The translations under genes and the position numbers were made by a program. 64,000 bases of DNA, from positions 6,953,565 through 7,017,564 of the forward strand of contig CM057841.1 in assembly GCA_030068075.1 (NCBI GenBank), read 5' to 3'. Below, piece by piece: positions 1-11,261 of the stretch (position 1 is the stretch's first letter; the number at the start of each line of letters is the position of its first letter). The notes under the pieces are model-generated. The model had not been told where the DNA came from. It saw only the letters and a program-made list of their open reading frames with translations, and did no database searches. This DNA comes from Paguma larvata (taxonomy: Eukaryota; Chordata; Mammalia; Carnivora; Viverridae).

Positions 1-150
1 ATTGCCGTGGCACATACAGGAGAGGCCTTTAAGGATGTGATCCAGCACCTTTGTCTATGCTTTTCCTACTTGGGAATTCCCAGGGCAATCAAAACGGACA
101 ATGCCCCTGCTTATACACCAGCCGCCTTCAAAAGACTTAACAGGATGTAG
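1..150 (+). pseudogene. Endogenous retrovirus pol remnant: C-terminal part of the integrase core
   Basis: The frame is open from the window edge to a TAG at 148-150. It contains the motif [10 protein letters not shown], which resembles the second catalytic aspartate region of the integrase D,D-35-E core. The form of the motif is closer to betaretrovirus or ERVK-like (class II) integrases than to gammaretroviral ones. Integrase normally joins viral DNA ends to host DNA. Here only about 50 codons are visible, because the 5' part of the provirus lies outside the window and the frame stops soon after the motif, so it cannot be functional. The env remnant and LTR downstream lie in the same orientation and support a single proviral origin. 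Class assignment is by eye. Confidence 0.75.
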
Positions 151-171
151 TGTTAACCTGGAGGCGGGGGT

Positions 172-633
172 ATGCTTGTGTATTTCCACAGGACCTGGAC
201 TCCCCTCTGTAGATTCCTGATAGACTGGTACAGCCCTATGTCCGGCCTCCCCAAGCTACTGCCATCTCCTCCGGTTCTTCAAAGGATGACCCAAAGGGAG
301 ATGCAGAGACGCACTTTGAAACATCACCCCAACGCCTCCACTGCCCTCTACCTACCGGAAATGGAGGATAACGCTCTCCAGGACCCTGAGCAAGCTCTCT
401 TTGCAGAACAATTGGCCTTGTTGTTAAAAGTCAAGGGACCCCCTTGGCCCCTGCAATGTTTTCTCTATGTTGTTTCAGCCTGTGTCCAGGCCTCATATGT
501 ACTCTTGTACTTTAGTCTTACCTCTGGAAAATTTAGGGTAAAAATTAACGAGGTTATATTTCTTATTCCGATTGTGTTTTATCCAATTGCATTAGTACAA
601 GTCATCCAGGAGATCAGTGATGCTCCCATGTGA
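172..633 (+). pseudogene. ERV-derived open frame, product not identified
   Basis: A 153-codon frame lies directly after the integrase remnant and on the same strand. Its N-terminal third is proline- and arginine-rich. The C-terminal half has two hydrophobic stretches (roughly residues 94-117 and 127-145) that could be a leader or membrane segment, which would fit the pol-env junction of a provirus. I do not recognise the protein family. The position between integrase and env TM makes an origin in the pol tail or env leader plausible, but this is inference. The frame may be open by chance. Confidence 0.35.
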
Positions 634-1551
634 CCAAAAAGTGGATTTGTTACTCCTTTGTGTTTTAATAGGACTGAACATTCCTGGGATAAAGTATAGA
701 AGCACATACTGGGGGTCTGGATAATAATCTTTCTAATTTTGTTCATCACTTTTGTTTCCATGATGATCAATATCGGAGTTTCTGCAGCATAAAATCTATT
801 TCAACAGAATTTCGTACTTTTGCCCTTAAAGACAAAAAAAGGGAAGATACTGAAGACCAGAAGATACTGGCCCTGGTAATACTACCTAAGGAGAAGACTC
901 AGGCCCATAAAGCAGTGCCCTAGACCGGGGCCCTCATCGGTGGATGGGGGTGCCTGGAAGCAAATGCCAGGTTGTAATACGACAAGAACATAGTTGCTGA
1001 TCTGACACTGAAGGAGGGCCGGTTAGCCAATGATGGGTAAGACTCCTCATGAGAGGGGCAACCTAAGCCAGGCAATGGTCAGGAAAGAGTCACCACAACA
1101 CCTGGCTATAGGGTCACTGGGCCTCTGTGTTGACTTAAGATTTATCCTAATATCCTCCTGAAGAAAATGGGCCATAGAAAAATAGGAGTGGCTCCAGAGC
1201 TTCTTCCCCTATTAAACCAGCATATGCTGCCATACTTTATTAGTAGTAAAATAATGTTGAAAATCATGGAAATAAAATCTCTAAGAAATTGATAAAGTTT
1301 AAAATGAATTTTGATCTATTTAGACTGATGCCAGACCCTCAGGAATGTGATTACTGCTGTGGATTTCAGGTCAGGACTATGGTAGAAAATAGAGGTTAGA
1401 TAATGTTTTTCATGTGGCCTTTCGACTGTAACCAACAATCTACAGGTAAAATCTCTGTGCTTTGTACTTGCTTCTTCAACCTATACCACTTAAAATGTGC
1501 CCATTACATACTCTGCATTTAAAAAAATATATAGAAAGGAAAAAAAATTGT
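634..1551 (+). other. Internal proviral region, heavily decayed and unassigned
   Basis: This lies between the integrase remnant and the env TM remnant, where env surface-subunit sequence would be expected. Stops are frequent in all frames and I recognise no conserved motif. It is annotated as ERV interior only because of its position. An A-rich run at about 1519-1549 precedes the repeated block that starts at 1552. Confidence 0.4.
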
Positions 1552-1830
1552 TGGGAGCCGTTTTGGGCTCGCAGGTTGAGACCCCTCTCTGTGTGGAAAA
1601 GGTCAAAGCAAAGCTCCCGCCGGCCAAACTGGCGCCTAATCTCACCTCCTTCTAAATAATCTTTCAGGCCTGGATTTCTTGAGGTGCTTTCGTTGGCCTA
1701 AGGGATATAATGCTCTTTGATTTTATGGCATATGGAAATGGGACCTGGTCTTGATGGATAAAATCTGAATGAGAGTAACCTGGTCAGAACTAACCTCAGG
1801 GTTGTCTCTTGGGGATAGGTTACACAAATT
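1552..1830 (+). repeat. ERV block shared with the nested LTR element at 3255-3553
   Basis: The stretch starts TGTTGGGAGCCGTTTTGGGC. The stretch starting at 3255 opens TGCTGGGAGCCATCTTGGGC. The two run parallel for about 280-300 bp with only small indels and include the shared strings CTTGGATTTCTTGAG (one mismatch) and CTGAATGAGAGTA. The homology runs into the first codons of the env TM remnant (CACAAATTGA versus CACAGATTGA). The two elements therefore descend from related retroviral sequences. The function of the block is unclear. Confidence 0.7.
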
Positions 1831-2136
1831 GACAAAGATATACAAAGGATAGAAACTGTCATCACCTCGCTTGAAAAATCCCTGACCTCCCTCTCGGAGG
1901 TAGTTTTACAGAAGGAGGCAGGGTGGTTTGAATCCTGGTTCAGTGCGTCCCCCTGGTTAACTACCCTACTCTCCACTTTAATTGGGCCTCTAGTCATCCT
2001 ACTTCTCAGTCTCACATTAGGCCCCTGGGTCATAAACAAAATTATTAATTTTGTCCAGGATAGGTTCAATACTATACAACTAATGGTGTTAAGAACTCAA
2101 TACCAACCGCTCGAGACATTACAAACAGAGGCCTAA
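1819..2136 (+). pseudogene. Endogenous retrovirus env transmembrane-subunit remnant (gamma-type), internally deleted
   Basis: A 105-codon frame ends at TAA 2134-2136. It reads as the fusion subunit of a gamma-type retroviral envelope. A heptad-repeat stretch (about residues 3-31) comes first, then the WFESWF / SPWLTTLLS membrane-proximal motif, then a long hydrophobic membrane anchor (about residues 47-73), and a short cytoplasmic tail. In this family a disulphide-loop region (CX6CC) lies between the heptad repeat and the membrane-proximal motif. Here the two are almost adjacent and no cysteine pair is visible, so that segment is missing. No surface subunit can be read upstream. The relic cannot make a working envelope. 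A polypurine tract and LTR follow immediately, as expected for the 3' end of a provirus. Confidence 0.8.
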
Positions 2137-2167
2137 AAGACCCAAGATTGGCTCTTTAGGCACAAGT

Positions 2168-2180
2168 AAAAAAGGGGGGA
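2168..2180 (+). other. Polypurine tract of the provirus
   Basis: An uninterrupted A6 then G6 purine run lies just upstream of the LTR start (TGAAGGGAGC at 2182). This is where plus-strand DNA synthesis is primed in retroviruses. Its position between the env stop and the LTR supports the proviral reading. Confidence 0.75.
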
Positions 2181-2442
2181 ATGAAGGGAGCGGTTTTAAA
2201 TTTTATGTCCAAATGGCAGCTCTGCCTTAGTTTGAAGCTAAGTTCTCTTTTTCTGTAAATCAATGGACAGATACCGGGTTAAAGATAGCTGCCCTGGCCT
2301 TCTGCCGATTGTGGACCGCTAATAAGAAATACAATTGCTGAGTATTCTGTTTTGCTTACTGTTTGCTGTAAACATTGTAAAACTTTTTCTGAGTCTAGTC
2401 TGACATGTATGAGTTTGAGTATCTGGCATTTCTCACTTCTGT

Positions 2443-2629
2443 AACCTTGCTTCCCTCACATTCTTCCCCTTCCCCCTTTATGACATGCATTAGTTTGTGT
2501 AACTGGCTTTGCTCACATTCGGAAGACCTTCACCTTTCGGACATTCATTAGCTTGAGCGGACATTTACTAGCTTGAGAACCTTGCTTCCCTCACATTCTT
2601 CCCCTTCCTCCTTTTCTGATATGTATTAG
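2443..2629 (+). repeat. Direct repeat inside LTR U3
   Basis: The string CTTGCTTCCCTCACATTCTT and its CCCCTTCC-rich continuation occur at 2443-2493 and again at 2578-2629. They are separated by further ATTAGTTTG / ATTAGCTTGAG partial repeats. Duplicated U3 blocks often act as enhancer repeats in retroviral LTRs; that role is inferred here. Confidence 0.7.
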
Positions 2630-2785
2630 AATAAATAACTAACTTTTTTACATAACGTACAGAGACTTCCCGCCAAAGAGCAAACAAAGAACCCCCAATC
2701 AGAGGGCTGCATATGTTCGTATTTCAAATATCGACCAATAAGTCACCCTATAACCTGAAACCTTCCTATACTATTTGTCTCTGTC

Positions 2786-2792
2786 TATAAAA
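2786..2792 (+). promoter_or_regulatory. LTR TATA box
   Basis: TATAAAA lies about 75 bp upstream of an AATAAA signal inside the LTR, a typical retroviral core promoter position. Transcription from it would run into the L1 relic and flanking DNA. Confidence 0.6.
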
Positions 2793-2866
2793 ACGCTGTA
2801 CCAACCATGTTCGAGGCCTTTTTGCATACTGGCAGCGGTATGCGAAGGGACCTGGATCGATCCTGA

Positions 2867-2872
2867 AATAAA
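2867..2872 (+). terminator. LTR polyadenylation signal
   Basis: AATAAA lies in the R region of the LTR downstream of the TATA box. Confidence 0.6.
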
Positions 2873-3247
2873 ACGACCCTTGCCACTTGGCTTTGACTTT
2901 CGACTCTGGTGGTCTCTTGTGGGGGGATTCGAGAATTCGGGCACAACATCCTCCTCAAGCTGTTCCAGAAAATTGAGAGGGAAGGAACACTCCCAGACTC
3001 ATTCTATGAAGCCAGCATCACTTTGGTTACCAAACCAGATAAAGATCCAGCCAAAAAAGAGAATTACAGGCCAATATCCCTGATGAATAGGGATGCACAA
3101 ATTCTCAACAAGATCCTAGCAAATCGAATCCAACAGCATATAAAAAGAATTATTCACCATGATCAAGTAGGATTCATCCCTGTGTTGCAGGGCTGGTTCA
3201 ATATTCGCAAATTAATCAATATGATACATCACATTAACAAAAGAAAA

Positions 3248-3254
3248 GATAAGT
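3248..3254 (+). repeat. Target-site duplication, left copy
   Basis: AGATAAG at 3248-3254 is repeated at 4057-4063. Removing the sequence between them restores a continuous L1 ORF2 reading (KRKDK then [11 protein letters not shown]). Confidence 0.8.
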
Positions 3255-4056
3255 GCTGGGAGCCATCTTGGGCACACAGGTTGATACTTTCCCTGTGTGA
3301 AAAGGTGGATTTTGCAGGCTCCTGCCGCCAAATTGGCACCCAATACCATCTCTTTGTAATATTTTTCAGGCTTGGATTTCTTGAGCTGCTCTCATTGACC
3401 TTAAGGAATGTAATGCTCTTTTGTTGTATGGCATTTAAATAAAAAGGAAGGGCCTGGAGCACGATGCTTTGATGGATTACATCTGAATGAGAGTAGCCTG
3501 ACTAGAAGTAATCTTAAAGTTGCATCGTGGGAATGGGTTGCACAGATTGATAGCTGTTATGAGCTGGCTGGATATTGGTGTGACTTGTGTAAACATTAGG
3601 CTCCTATTATGTAAATTCACTCATTCACAAGCAAAGGACAAGCATTGGGAATTCTGATGGGTTGAACCTCCCCCATTGTAGGTGGAAGAATAGACAGAAG
3701 GACTCCTGGCCTGTTTATAGATAATTAACATAGGCCTAGGTAACACACTGTTCTCTCTCCCTGCCTTAAATTTATATGCTAATTAACCTGAAAACAACCT
3801 GCAAGATTGAGGAAATCGCTGCTTTGCTGATAAAAACACATCTTTGTTCAAATTATGCTTACTGATGGGATATCACTCATTGCTGTAATGTCACTCAGTA
3901 CTTTTAAATAAAGACACTGAGACCAGCAGAGCAGAGATGCTAGAATTGCCAGAGATGCCTGCTTGGTGATCAGACTACATCTCGTGGCTCTCTCATTCCT
4001 TTTGCCAACCGTCCATGCTTCGGGGACTCTTGGACTTGCCGGAGCTGGACTCCAGG
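3255..4056 (+). mobile_element. Non-autonomous LTR-retrovirus-type element inserted into L1
   Basis: This 802-bp insert sits between two AGATAAG copies in the middle of the L1 reverse-transcriptase frame. Its first 300 bp match the ERV block at 1552-1830. The remainder (about 3555-4056, starting near TGTTATGAGC) has LTR-like content with an AATAAA signal at about 3906-3911, and no coding capacity. The 7-bp duplication is longer than the 4-6 bp common for retroviruses, so part of it may be chance identity. It may be a deleted provirus or a solo LTR with attached interior sequence. Confidence 0.7.
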
Positions 4057-4063
4057 AGATAAG
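4057..4063 (+). repeat. Target-site duplication, right copy
   Basis: Second copy of AGATAAG, immediately followed by the resumed L1 frame. Confidence 0.8.
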
Positions 4064-5941
4064 AACTATATGATCCTGTCAATAGATGCAGAAAAAGCAT
4101 TTGACAAAATACAGCACCTTTTCCCAATAAAAACCCTCGAGAAAGTCCAGATAGAAGGAACATACTTACACATCATAAAAACCATTTTTGAGAAGTCCAC
4201 AGCTAATATCATCCTCAATGGGAAAAACTGAGAGCCTTCCCCCTGAGAAGGCTGAAAACTATAAAAAACTTATGAAGGAAATTGAGGAAGACACAAGGAA
4301 ATGGAAAAACATCCCATGCTCATGGATTGGAAGAATAAATATCATTAAAATGGCAATACTACCCAAAGCAATCTACACATTCAATGCAATCCCAACCAAA
4401 ATTGCACCAGCATTCTTCTCAAAGCTAGAGCAAACAATCCTAAAATGTGTATGGAACCACAAAAGACCTCGAATAGCCAAAGTAATACTGAAGAAGAAAA
4501 CCAAGGCAGGAAGCATCACAATCCCAGACTTTAACCTCTAGTACAAAGTGGTAATCATCAAGACTATATGATATTGGCACAAAAACAGACACATAGACCA
4601 ATGGAATAGAATAGAAAACTCAGAAATGGACCTGCAAGTATATGGCCAACTAATCTGTGACAAAGCAGGAAAGAGTATCCAATGCAAAAAAGACAGCCTC
4701 TTTAATAAATGGTGCTGGAAGAACTGGACTGCAACATGCAAAAGAATGAAACTGGACCACTTCCTTACACCACTCACAAAAATAAACTCTAAATGGATAA
4801 AATATCTGAATGTGAGACAGGAAACCATCCAAATCCTAGAGGAGAAAGCAGGAAAAAGCCTCTTTGACCTAAGATGCACCAATTTCTTACTCGACACATC
4901 TCCAAAGGCAAGGGAATTAAAAGCAAAAATGAACTACTGGGACCTCATCAAGATAAAAACTTCTGCACTGCAAAGGAAACAACCAACAAAACTAATAGGC
5001 AATCAACGGAATGGGAAAAGATAATTGCAAATGACATATCGAATAAAGGACTAGTATCTAAAATCTGTAAAGAATTTACCAAACTCCACACCCGAAAATG
5101 AATAATCCAGTGAAGAAATGGGCAAGAGATATGAATAAATACTTCTCTGAAGAAGACATCCAGATGGCCAACAGACACATGAAACGATGCTCAATGTCAC
5201 TCATCATCAGGGAAATACAAATCAAAACCACACTGAGATACCACCTCACACCAGTCAGAGTGGCTAAAAGGAATAAATCAGGAAACTATAGATGCTGGCG
5301 AGGCTGTGGAGAAACAGGCAGTCTCTTGCGCTGTTGGTGGGAATGCAAACTGGTGCAGCCACTCTGGAGAACTGTGTGGAGGTTGCTCAAAAAATGAAAA
5401 TAGAACTACCCTATGACCTTGTAATAGCACTGCTAGGAATCTACCCCAGAGATACAGGAGTGCAGATTCATAGGGGCACATGTACCCTGATGTTTATAGC
5501 AGCACCTTCGACAATAGCCAAATCATGGAAAGAGACTAAGTGTCCATCAAGTGACGAATGGATAAAGAAGATGTTGAATACTATGTGGCAATGAGAAAGA
5601 ATGAAATCTGGCGATGTGTGGCAACACGGATGGAGCTGGAGGGTATTATGCTAAGTGAAATAAGTCAGTCAGAGAAAGACAGATACCATATGTTTCCACA
5701 CATAGGTGGACTTTGCGAGACTTAACAGAAAACCGGGGGGGAGGGGAAGAAGGGAAGGAAAAAAGACACAGAAAGGGAGGGAGACAAAAACATAAGAGAC
5801 TCTTAAATACTAAGAACAAACCGAGGGTTGCGGGGAGAATGGGAGGGGGGAGAGTGGGTGACCAGCATGAGCAGGGCACGGGTTGGGATGAGCACTGGGT
5901 GTTGTATGGAAACCAATTTGACAATAAAAAAAAAATAATAA

Positions 5942-6623
5942 AATGTGTTCCAAAATAATATCAAATGTAAGTATGCCTATTCCTTTAAAACTCACAATAT
6001 GGACAGAAATACTCACTTACTACAGTATTGGGTTACTTCACATGAAAATGACAAAAGATCATCTTTTGTCAATTTGACTATTTTTATTACAGAAGAGATT
6101 CATTGTTGCATATAATATGTCATGGGTATCAAATGTCAATATATACTCTGATTAATGTTTGAGAAATCTTAAATTCCTTTTCTCAACAGATTAAAGGGAA
6201 TCAAACACATTTTCTTCCACCTGAGCATGAAAAAGTCAAGTTTTCTTTCTGGGTTCCAGAAACCATGTAACAGGCATTTCCCCTCAGGAAAATAAAATAT
6301 ATAAATCAGTGTCTATAAATTATTATGAAGTACCATAAGCAGATAAAATATACTTAAAGCAAAAGCTGAACAAATTCCCACTAAGTGTTGGTTTTACAAA
6401 CAACACTTTCTAGAAATGGCTACTTTTCAAAAAGAAATCAATTTCTAACCAATCTCTGCTATCAAGTCAAGTGCTATTGCCTTAATTTCAGCAATGTTTC
6501 AAAGAAATAGGATCCAAAAAACAAAACAAAACAAAACAAACAAAGAAAAAAAAAAACCCAAAATAGAATAGATAATCTGAAAGAAAGTTAACCAAAAGAG
6601 GAAAATTGAAATCATAAATCAGA
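5942..6623. other. Gene-free AT-rich stretch
   Basis: I see no gene here. It contains an A-rich simple repeat (AAAAC units, about 6517-6556). Confidence 0.5.
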
Positions 6624-6771
6624 GGGGCGACTGGGTGGCTCAATTAGTTAAATGTCAGAGTTTTGATTTTAGCTCAAGTTATGATTTCATGGGTTTGTGA
6701 GATCAAGCTCCGTGCTGACAGTGCAGAGCCTGCTTGGTATTCTCTCTCTCCCTCTCTGGGCATGGGCACTT

Positions 6772-6822
<51 letters not shown>

Positions 6823-6846
6823 ATAAATAAACTTAAGAAAAAAAAC
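6624..6846 (+). mobile_element. CAN-SINE (felid tRNA-Lys type)
   Basis: The head GGGGCGACTGGGTGGCTCAA is followed by the B-box-like GTTTGTGAGATCAAGC, a long (TC)n run (about 6775-6819) and an AATAAATAAACTTAAGAAAA tail. The flanks share AAATCAGAG-like sequence. Confidence 0.9.
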
Positions 6847-7152
6847 AGAAGAAATCAAATCAGAGCAAGAATTAAATAATTGGGAATTGACAATGGAGAC
6901 ATAAAACACTGAAAAAGGGAAGTAGGTTCATATATTTTCTGACATGGAACAAAGGGGCATCATGCAGAACAGAAGCAGGCAATATTTTAATCAATTATTT
7001 GGTAATGAGTTTATAAGGAAGAATAGCAAAATCAAAAGGAACCCAAAAAGGGATTAATAGAATTTATGGTGGATTTCAAGATATACCCTGAACTCTACTA
7101 CTTTCTGCTAATTTTGAAAGTATTAAGTACACATTTTCCCAGTACTGCATTT

Positions 7153-7360
7153 TTTAAAGGTTTATTTATTTATTTTTTGAGTGATAGAGGTAAAGAGCAA
7201 ACAGAGGAAGGGCAGATAAAGAGGAAAACAGAATCGCAAGTAGGCTCCATGTCATCAGCACAGAGCCCCACGTGGGGTTAGAACTCACAAATCATGAGAT
7301 TGAAACCTGAGTACAAACCAAGAGTCAAATGCTTAACGACTGAGCCACCCAGGGGCCCCT
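7153..7360 (-). mobile_element. CAN-SINE, minus strand
   Basis: It starts with the reverse-complement tail (TTTAAAGGTTTATTTATTTA) and ends with the head complement (GAGCCACCCAGGGGCCCC). The flanks share CCCAGTACT. A longer flanking direct repeat, AAGTACACATTTTCCCAGTA, lies at about 7127-7146 and 7379-7398. Confidence 0.9.
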
Positions 7361-7468
7361 CCCAGTACTACAATTTTAAGTACACATTTTCCCAGTATCA
7401 AAAACCCAGAATAAACTCTACACATAGTAAGTGTTCAATAATTATTTGATTAAAGAATGAATTTAGAG

Positions 7469-7596
7469 GGGCACATGGCTGGCTCATTTGGAAGAACATG
7501 CAACTCTTGATCTCAGGGTCATGAGTTCAACCCCATATTGGGGGTAGAGGTTACGTAAATAAGGAAACTTAAAAAAATGTTTTAAGAAATGAATTC
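7469..7596 (+). mobile_element. Older CAN-SINE fragment
   Basis: The head GGGGCACATGGCTGGCTCAT and the internal CAGGGTCATGAGTTCAACCC are recognisable but diverged. The tail is A-rich. Confidence 0.75.
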
Positions 7597-7599
7597 AGA

Positions 7600-10500
7600 G
7601 GATTTTTATACTTTATACAAATGTTCATTCAAACAACTGCCTGAGATATTTTCCTAACTCTGTTGTGCTGGTGCTGAAAGAATCTGAATGACTATGATCT
7701 GGACATGTAACACTAGCTTCAAAAAGGGTTTTTCTATGTAGACTCAAAGAAGCACCATTTTACAATGTCTTTGATAAACTATACAAATAATGTCTAAGTT
7801 ATCTTTGTGTTAGGAGATAGGCTAAATCAGGAGGCTAAATTTTTTTCTTTATATTAGGAGATATCGGTGTTCAATAAACAATAAGTAAACAAACCAAATA
7901 ACAAAGGTATCTAGGGAGTTGGTAATATTATTTTCTGTCCAAGTTTTGCTGTTGACTTTTTGTGTAATCCCAGGTGACTCACACTCCCTGTCCTTCATTT
8001 CCTCAACAGCAAAATGAAGATTGACAACACTGTCTTAATTTGCAGGTATTTTGATAAAGACGGTGGCCAAATACTTTTTAAAGATGAAGGCTGAATGAAA
8101 TACTGTGGTTTTTCAATTCTCAATTCCATCTTAATTTAAATTAGGTCTAGTTTGTCATATGAAAAGATAAGCATGGATCCTAAAGGACACATTGTTTTAT
8201 ATTAGAGGAAAATATGGATGTTTACGAAAAGCATCCCCATTTTTCATATGATTATATGCTATTGCGGCCCACCAAATACATGCATGTAAAACTCCTGGAA
8301 CTATTTCAGCAATAATCTTGTTTGTACTTTGACATTGTCTACAGAATGAAAGGTGTACAGAATTAAGCTTTATACTCATGGTAAAATCAGATGTTTCCAA
8401 GCCTGTTCCTTGATTATATTCTTGCCTTACTAGGCTGAAGGCAAGCCAGGAAACAAATCTTGTTTACTAATAACTGGATACATTAGGGCTAATCCTCAGG
8501 CCATCTGTTTATATTCCATTGTATCAAGCAGATTCTCTTTTAGCCTAGCCCAAAGTGACTTGTAAAGAGAGTCCTAGGGAAAAGAGATGTCTTCAGGTAT
8601 CTTCAAAATGAGAGGACCATGGAAACACAGGTTAAGAAAAGAAATGGAGCATAGTGCCCACTGAAGTTGAGTGAAAAAAAATCTGAATCGATTTCATCAA
8701 CCACAGATCCTCACAACTGTCCTAATCTGGGAGCCAACATGATGATGAAAAAGACACAACAGAAACAAATTCTCCAGTGGAAGTGAACAAAGTGACCAGC
8801 AAATGGGGGGATTCTGTCTTCAATGTCAGAGGAAAAGACAAAAATATGAAGAGTAAAAAAACTGATAGTCACAGTTGATTGCAAGCACATAAAAGACATT
8901 GATATTACTCCCTTTAATGAGGAAGGAAAAATTCAAATCTGATATTTCCAGCTATTTTTGCTTGTGACAATTTTGAGACAATTTTGCTATTATTATTGTG
9001 ACCATATCGTATGGAACATCCAGGGGACAAGAACTTTTATTTTTTTTGGCATTAAATTTTGTGAAAATATGATGATGAGGAAAGGGATAAAAAATTGAGG
9101 ACAAACTTTTCTCTTATTGTAAGGTTTTGCTCAAAGTCATTCATTTACTTACCAGGAGGTATATAAAAATTACACTATGGTACTGAGGCCCCATGACTTA
9201 AAAACGTAAGTTTTATAATAAACTTGGAGACCTTTTTTTGTGTGAAGTATTTGGCTTGTTTGCCGAATCTGCAAGTAAAATGAACTCACTCAGTCATGAG
9301 TTGCTCTCAACTCTATTTAGTTATACCTTCTAGTTTTCCAAATGAATTATCATGAATCACGAAAGCTAACTTTTATCATGCCTGATGATTTAACATGCTT
9401 TATGATTAATTTTTCTATTTGGGTGATTACCTCATCTTCGGAGAAGAAACAATTTAGCATTAAGCGACAATGCTTTTCCTCATGTGGCTCTTTTAATATC
9501 TGTGCCTGGATGACTCTTGCACTTCTTATCATTTCCACTATGGTAGTCAAATATCTGCAGAAATCTGGATTCTTTTATGAACAGGGACAGAGTTTGGAAA
9601 ATAAATCAGTTTGACAAATGCATCGTTATTGGATTTTATGACCATACCCATAACTCTTCCAGAGACACTCTTCGGGAGATAGGTGAAATAAGCAGAGTGT
9701 AAATATACCATTAAAATTCAAAATGCTGGATACAGAGGGAAGATAAAACATCTAAGGGATTGTACACGTTGTGGAGAAGAGCTAATAGAAATGAAAAACA
9801 TGAGGAAAGTCTTTGGAGTTGGTTAATAATGGTAAAACAATTCAGCAGGCGATAGACATGTTTAGGAAGAAATTATCTTTCAAGATGCCAAGTTTAAATG
9901 AAACGAAACAGGCAAAAGCCTTCTTATATCCTCAAACTCAAGACGGAAGGAGAATGATAGTCAAGGACTGGCAGAAGTATGTGTAGGCAGCATAGCTGAG
10001 GGTATAAGCCACCTCAAAAACAAATGGAGAAACCATGAAGCGAAACATGAGGTGTCTGCAGAGACAGAAAAGGTTGCCACTCTTACCTGATCATCAAAAA
10101 TGGCAGTATTGTTTTCTAAGTGGAGTGAAAACCTGTGGTTTTGTCATAGACTCATAATTGAAACAAAGGTAATTTAAAAAATGCCCTTTCATACTATTGA
10201 AATGAGTTGGGTGAATTTGTAAGGATCCTAATGAAGGTTTCCACATGAGCAGACTCCCCTTGCTTTCTGAAATTTCGCTATGAACCATGGTTTGCATAAC
10301 TACTCTAGATTTTCTCATACTCGTACGAGATTGTGCTATCAACTTAGAGTATACTAAAACAGCACAAAGAGTTTCTAACTAGAACTTTTTAAACACCTCG
10401 GCCTTACCCAATGTATTTTGCTCTTTGTAAAAGTTAATTCTGTACTGTTTGTATCTAATTATGTTTCCACTTTCTACCCTTTCTGGTGGATACAATAGGC

Positions 10501-11260
10501 AAATGGAAGAGTTTAATTGTATATGTTATAAAATAACTCATTGTTGTTTCTTTGCTGAAGTCACATTCAATCAGTAAATTATTTGATAATACTCTAAAAG
10601 CACAGTTGTCTTTCAATTGTATCAGCAATATTAATACGTTACAAATTAATTTCTTTGGGGTTTAAATTATCTGTAATGCCCACCTGCTAACTGTCATGGA
10701 AAAATAGATACAACATAGCAAGAGGGAAATTAGCCTCATTAGCAAAACAAGGAGTGTTGAACTGTGTGCTGGTAACTTACTTGTGGAAAAGAAGAAAGAA
10801 ATCTGTTGTAAGTCTCCCTCATCTTTGAATGCTTTCACTCCATAAGAGCAAATGCACCCTCCTGAAGTAGGACTTCATTCACAGCTGTCATCAAAGTCCA
10901 ACACTAATCAGTTTTGTCCTTATGCTTTCTTGCTCCTCGCAACAGCTACTGCTTTCTGACAGTCTCAGTACCGCTGGATAACTTAGCACTACCATTTCTC
11001 CAACAGGGTTTTCTTTTATAACCAGAAGAAAAACAACCTCTTTAGTGGAAGATTCTGCTTTTCAGTGAGCTTTGAAATCATCCTTGGTAGGACTGGCAGG
11101 GTTACTTTCATAGAACCCTTTTGTAATCCCAAGCATATGTCACTATTTTTTTTCCGTTTGGCACAATCCCATTTATGAAGTTCAAAATCTGAAAAAAATA
11201 ATTTCAGGAGTGCATTCATAGGTGGTAAATCATAAAGTAAAACAAATAGTGGACATTGTG
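7600..11260. other. Long gene-free stretch
   Basis: Only short frames are present (longest about 90 codons, 9342-9614), without recognisable domains. I see no gene, RNA or clear repeat that I can name. Confidence 0.45.
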
Positions 11261-11261
11261 A

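Larger units (their letters stand above)
2182..2945 (+). mobile_element. 3' LTR of the endogenous retrovirus
   Basis: The LTR starts with TG right after the polypurine tract. It holds a TATA box (TATAAAA, 2786-2792) and a polyadenylation signal (AATAAA, 2867-2872) spaced as in a U3-R-U5 layout. U3 has a direct repeat of about 51 bp (2443-2493 and 2578-2629). The right edge is placed at about 2945, because clear L1 ORF2 coding sequence starts there. The exact end and the target duplication cannot be checked, because the 5' LTR lies outside the window. The length of about 764 bp is compatible with a gammaretrovirus-like LTR. Confidence 0.75.
2946..5941 (+). mobile_element. LINE-1 relic (ORF2 reverse transcriptase to 3' end), interrupted and internally deleted
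   Basis: The coding sequence is recognisably L1 ORF2. The reverse-transcriptase part has [19 protein letters not shown] at about residue 47 of the readable frame, and QVGFIP and FNIRK follow. The frame is cut at 3254 by an LTR element and resumes at 4057 with [17 protein letters not shown]. Near 4235 it jumps from LPP to [14 protein letters not shown], so the intervening region with the catalytic F/YADD motif is deleted. The C-terminal part runs on ([21 protein letters not shown] at about 4329) to about 5594 with several stops. The 3' end (GACAATAAA then an A-rich tail, 5919-5941) is the usual carnivore L1 end. It is dead for retrotransposition. Confidence 0.9.
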
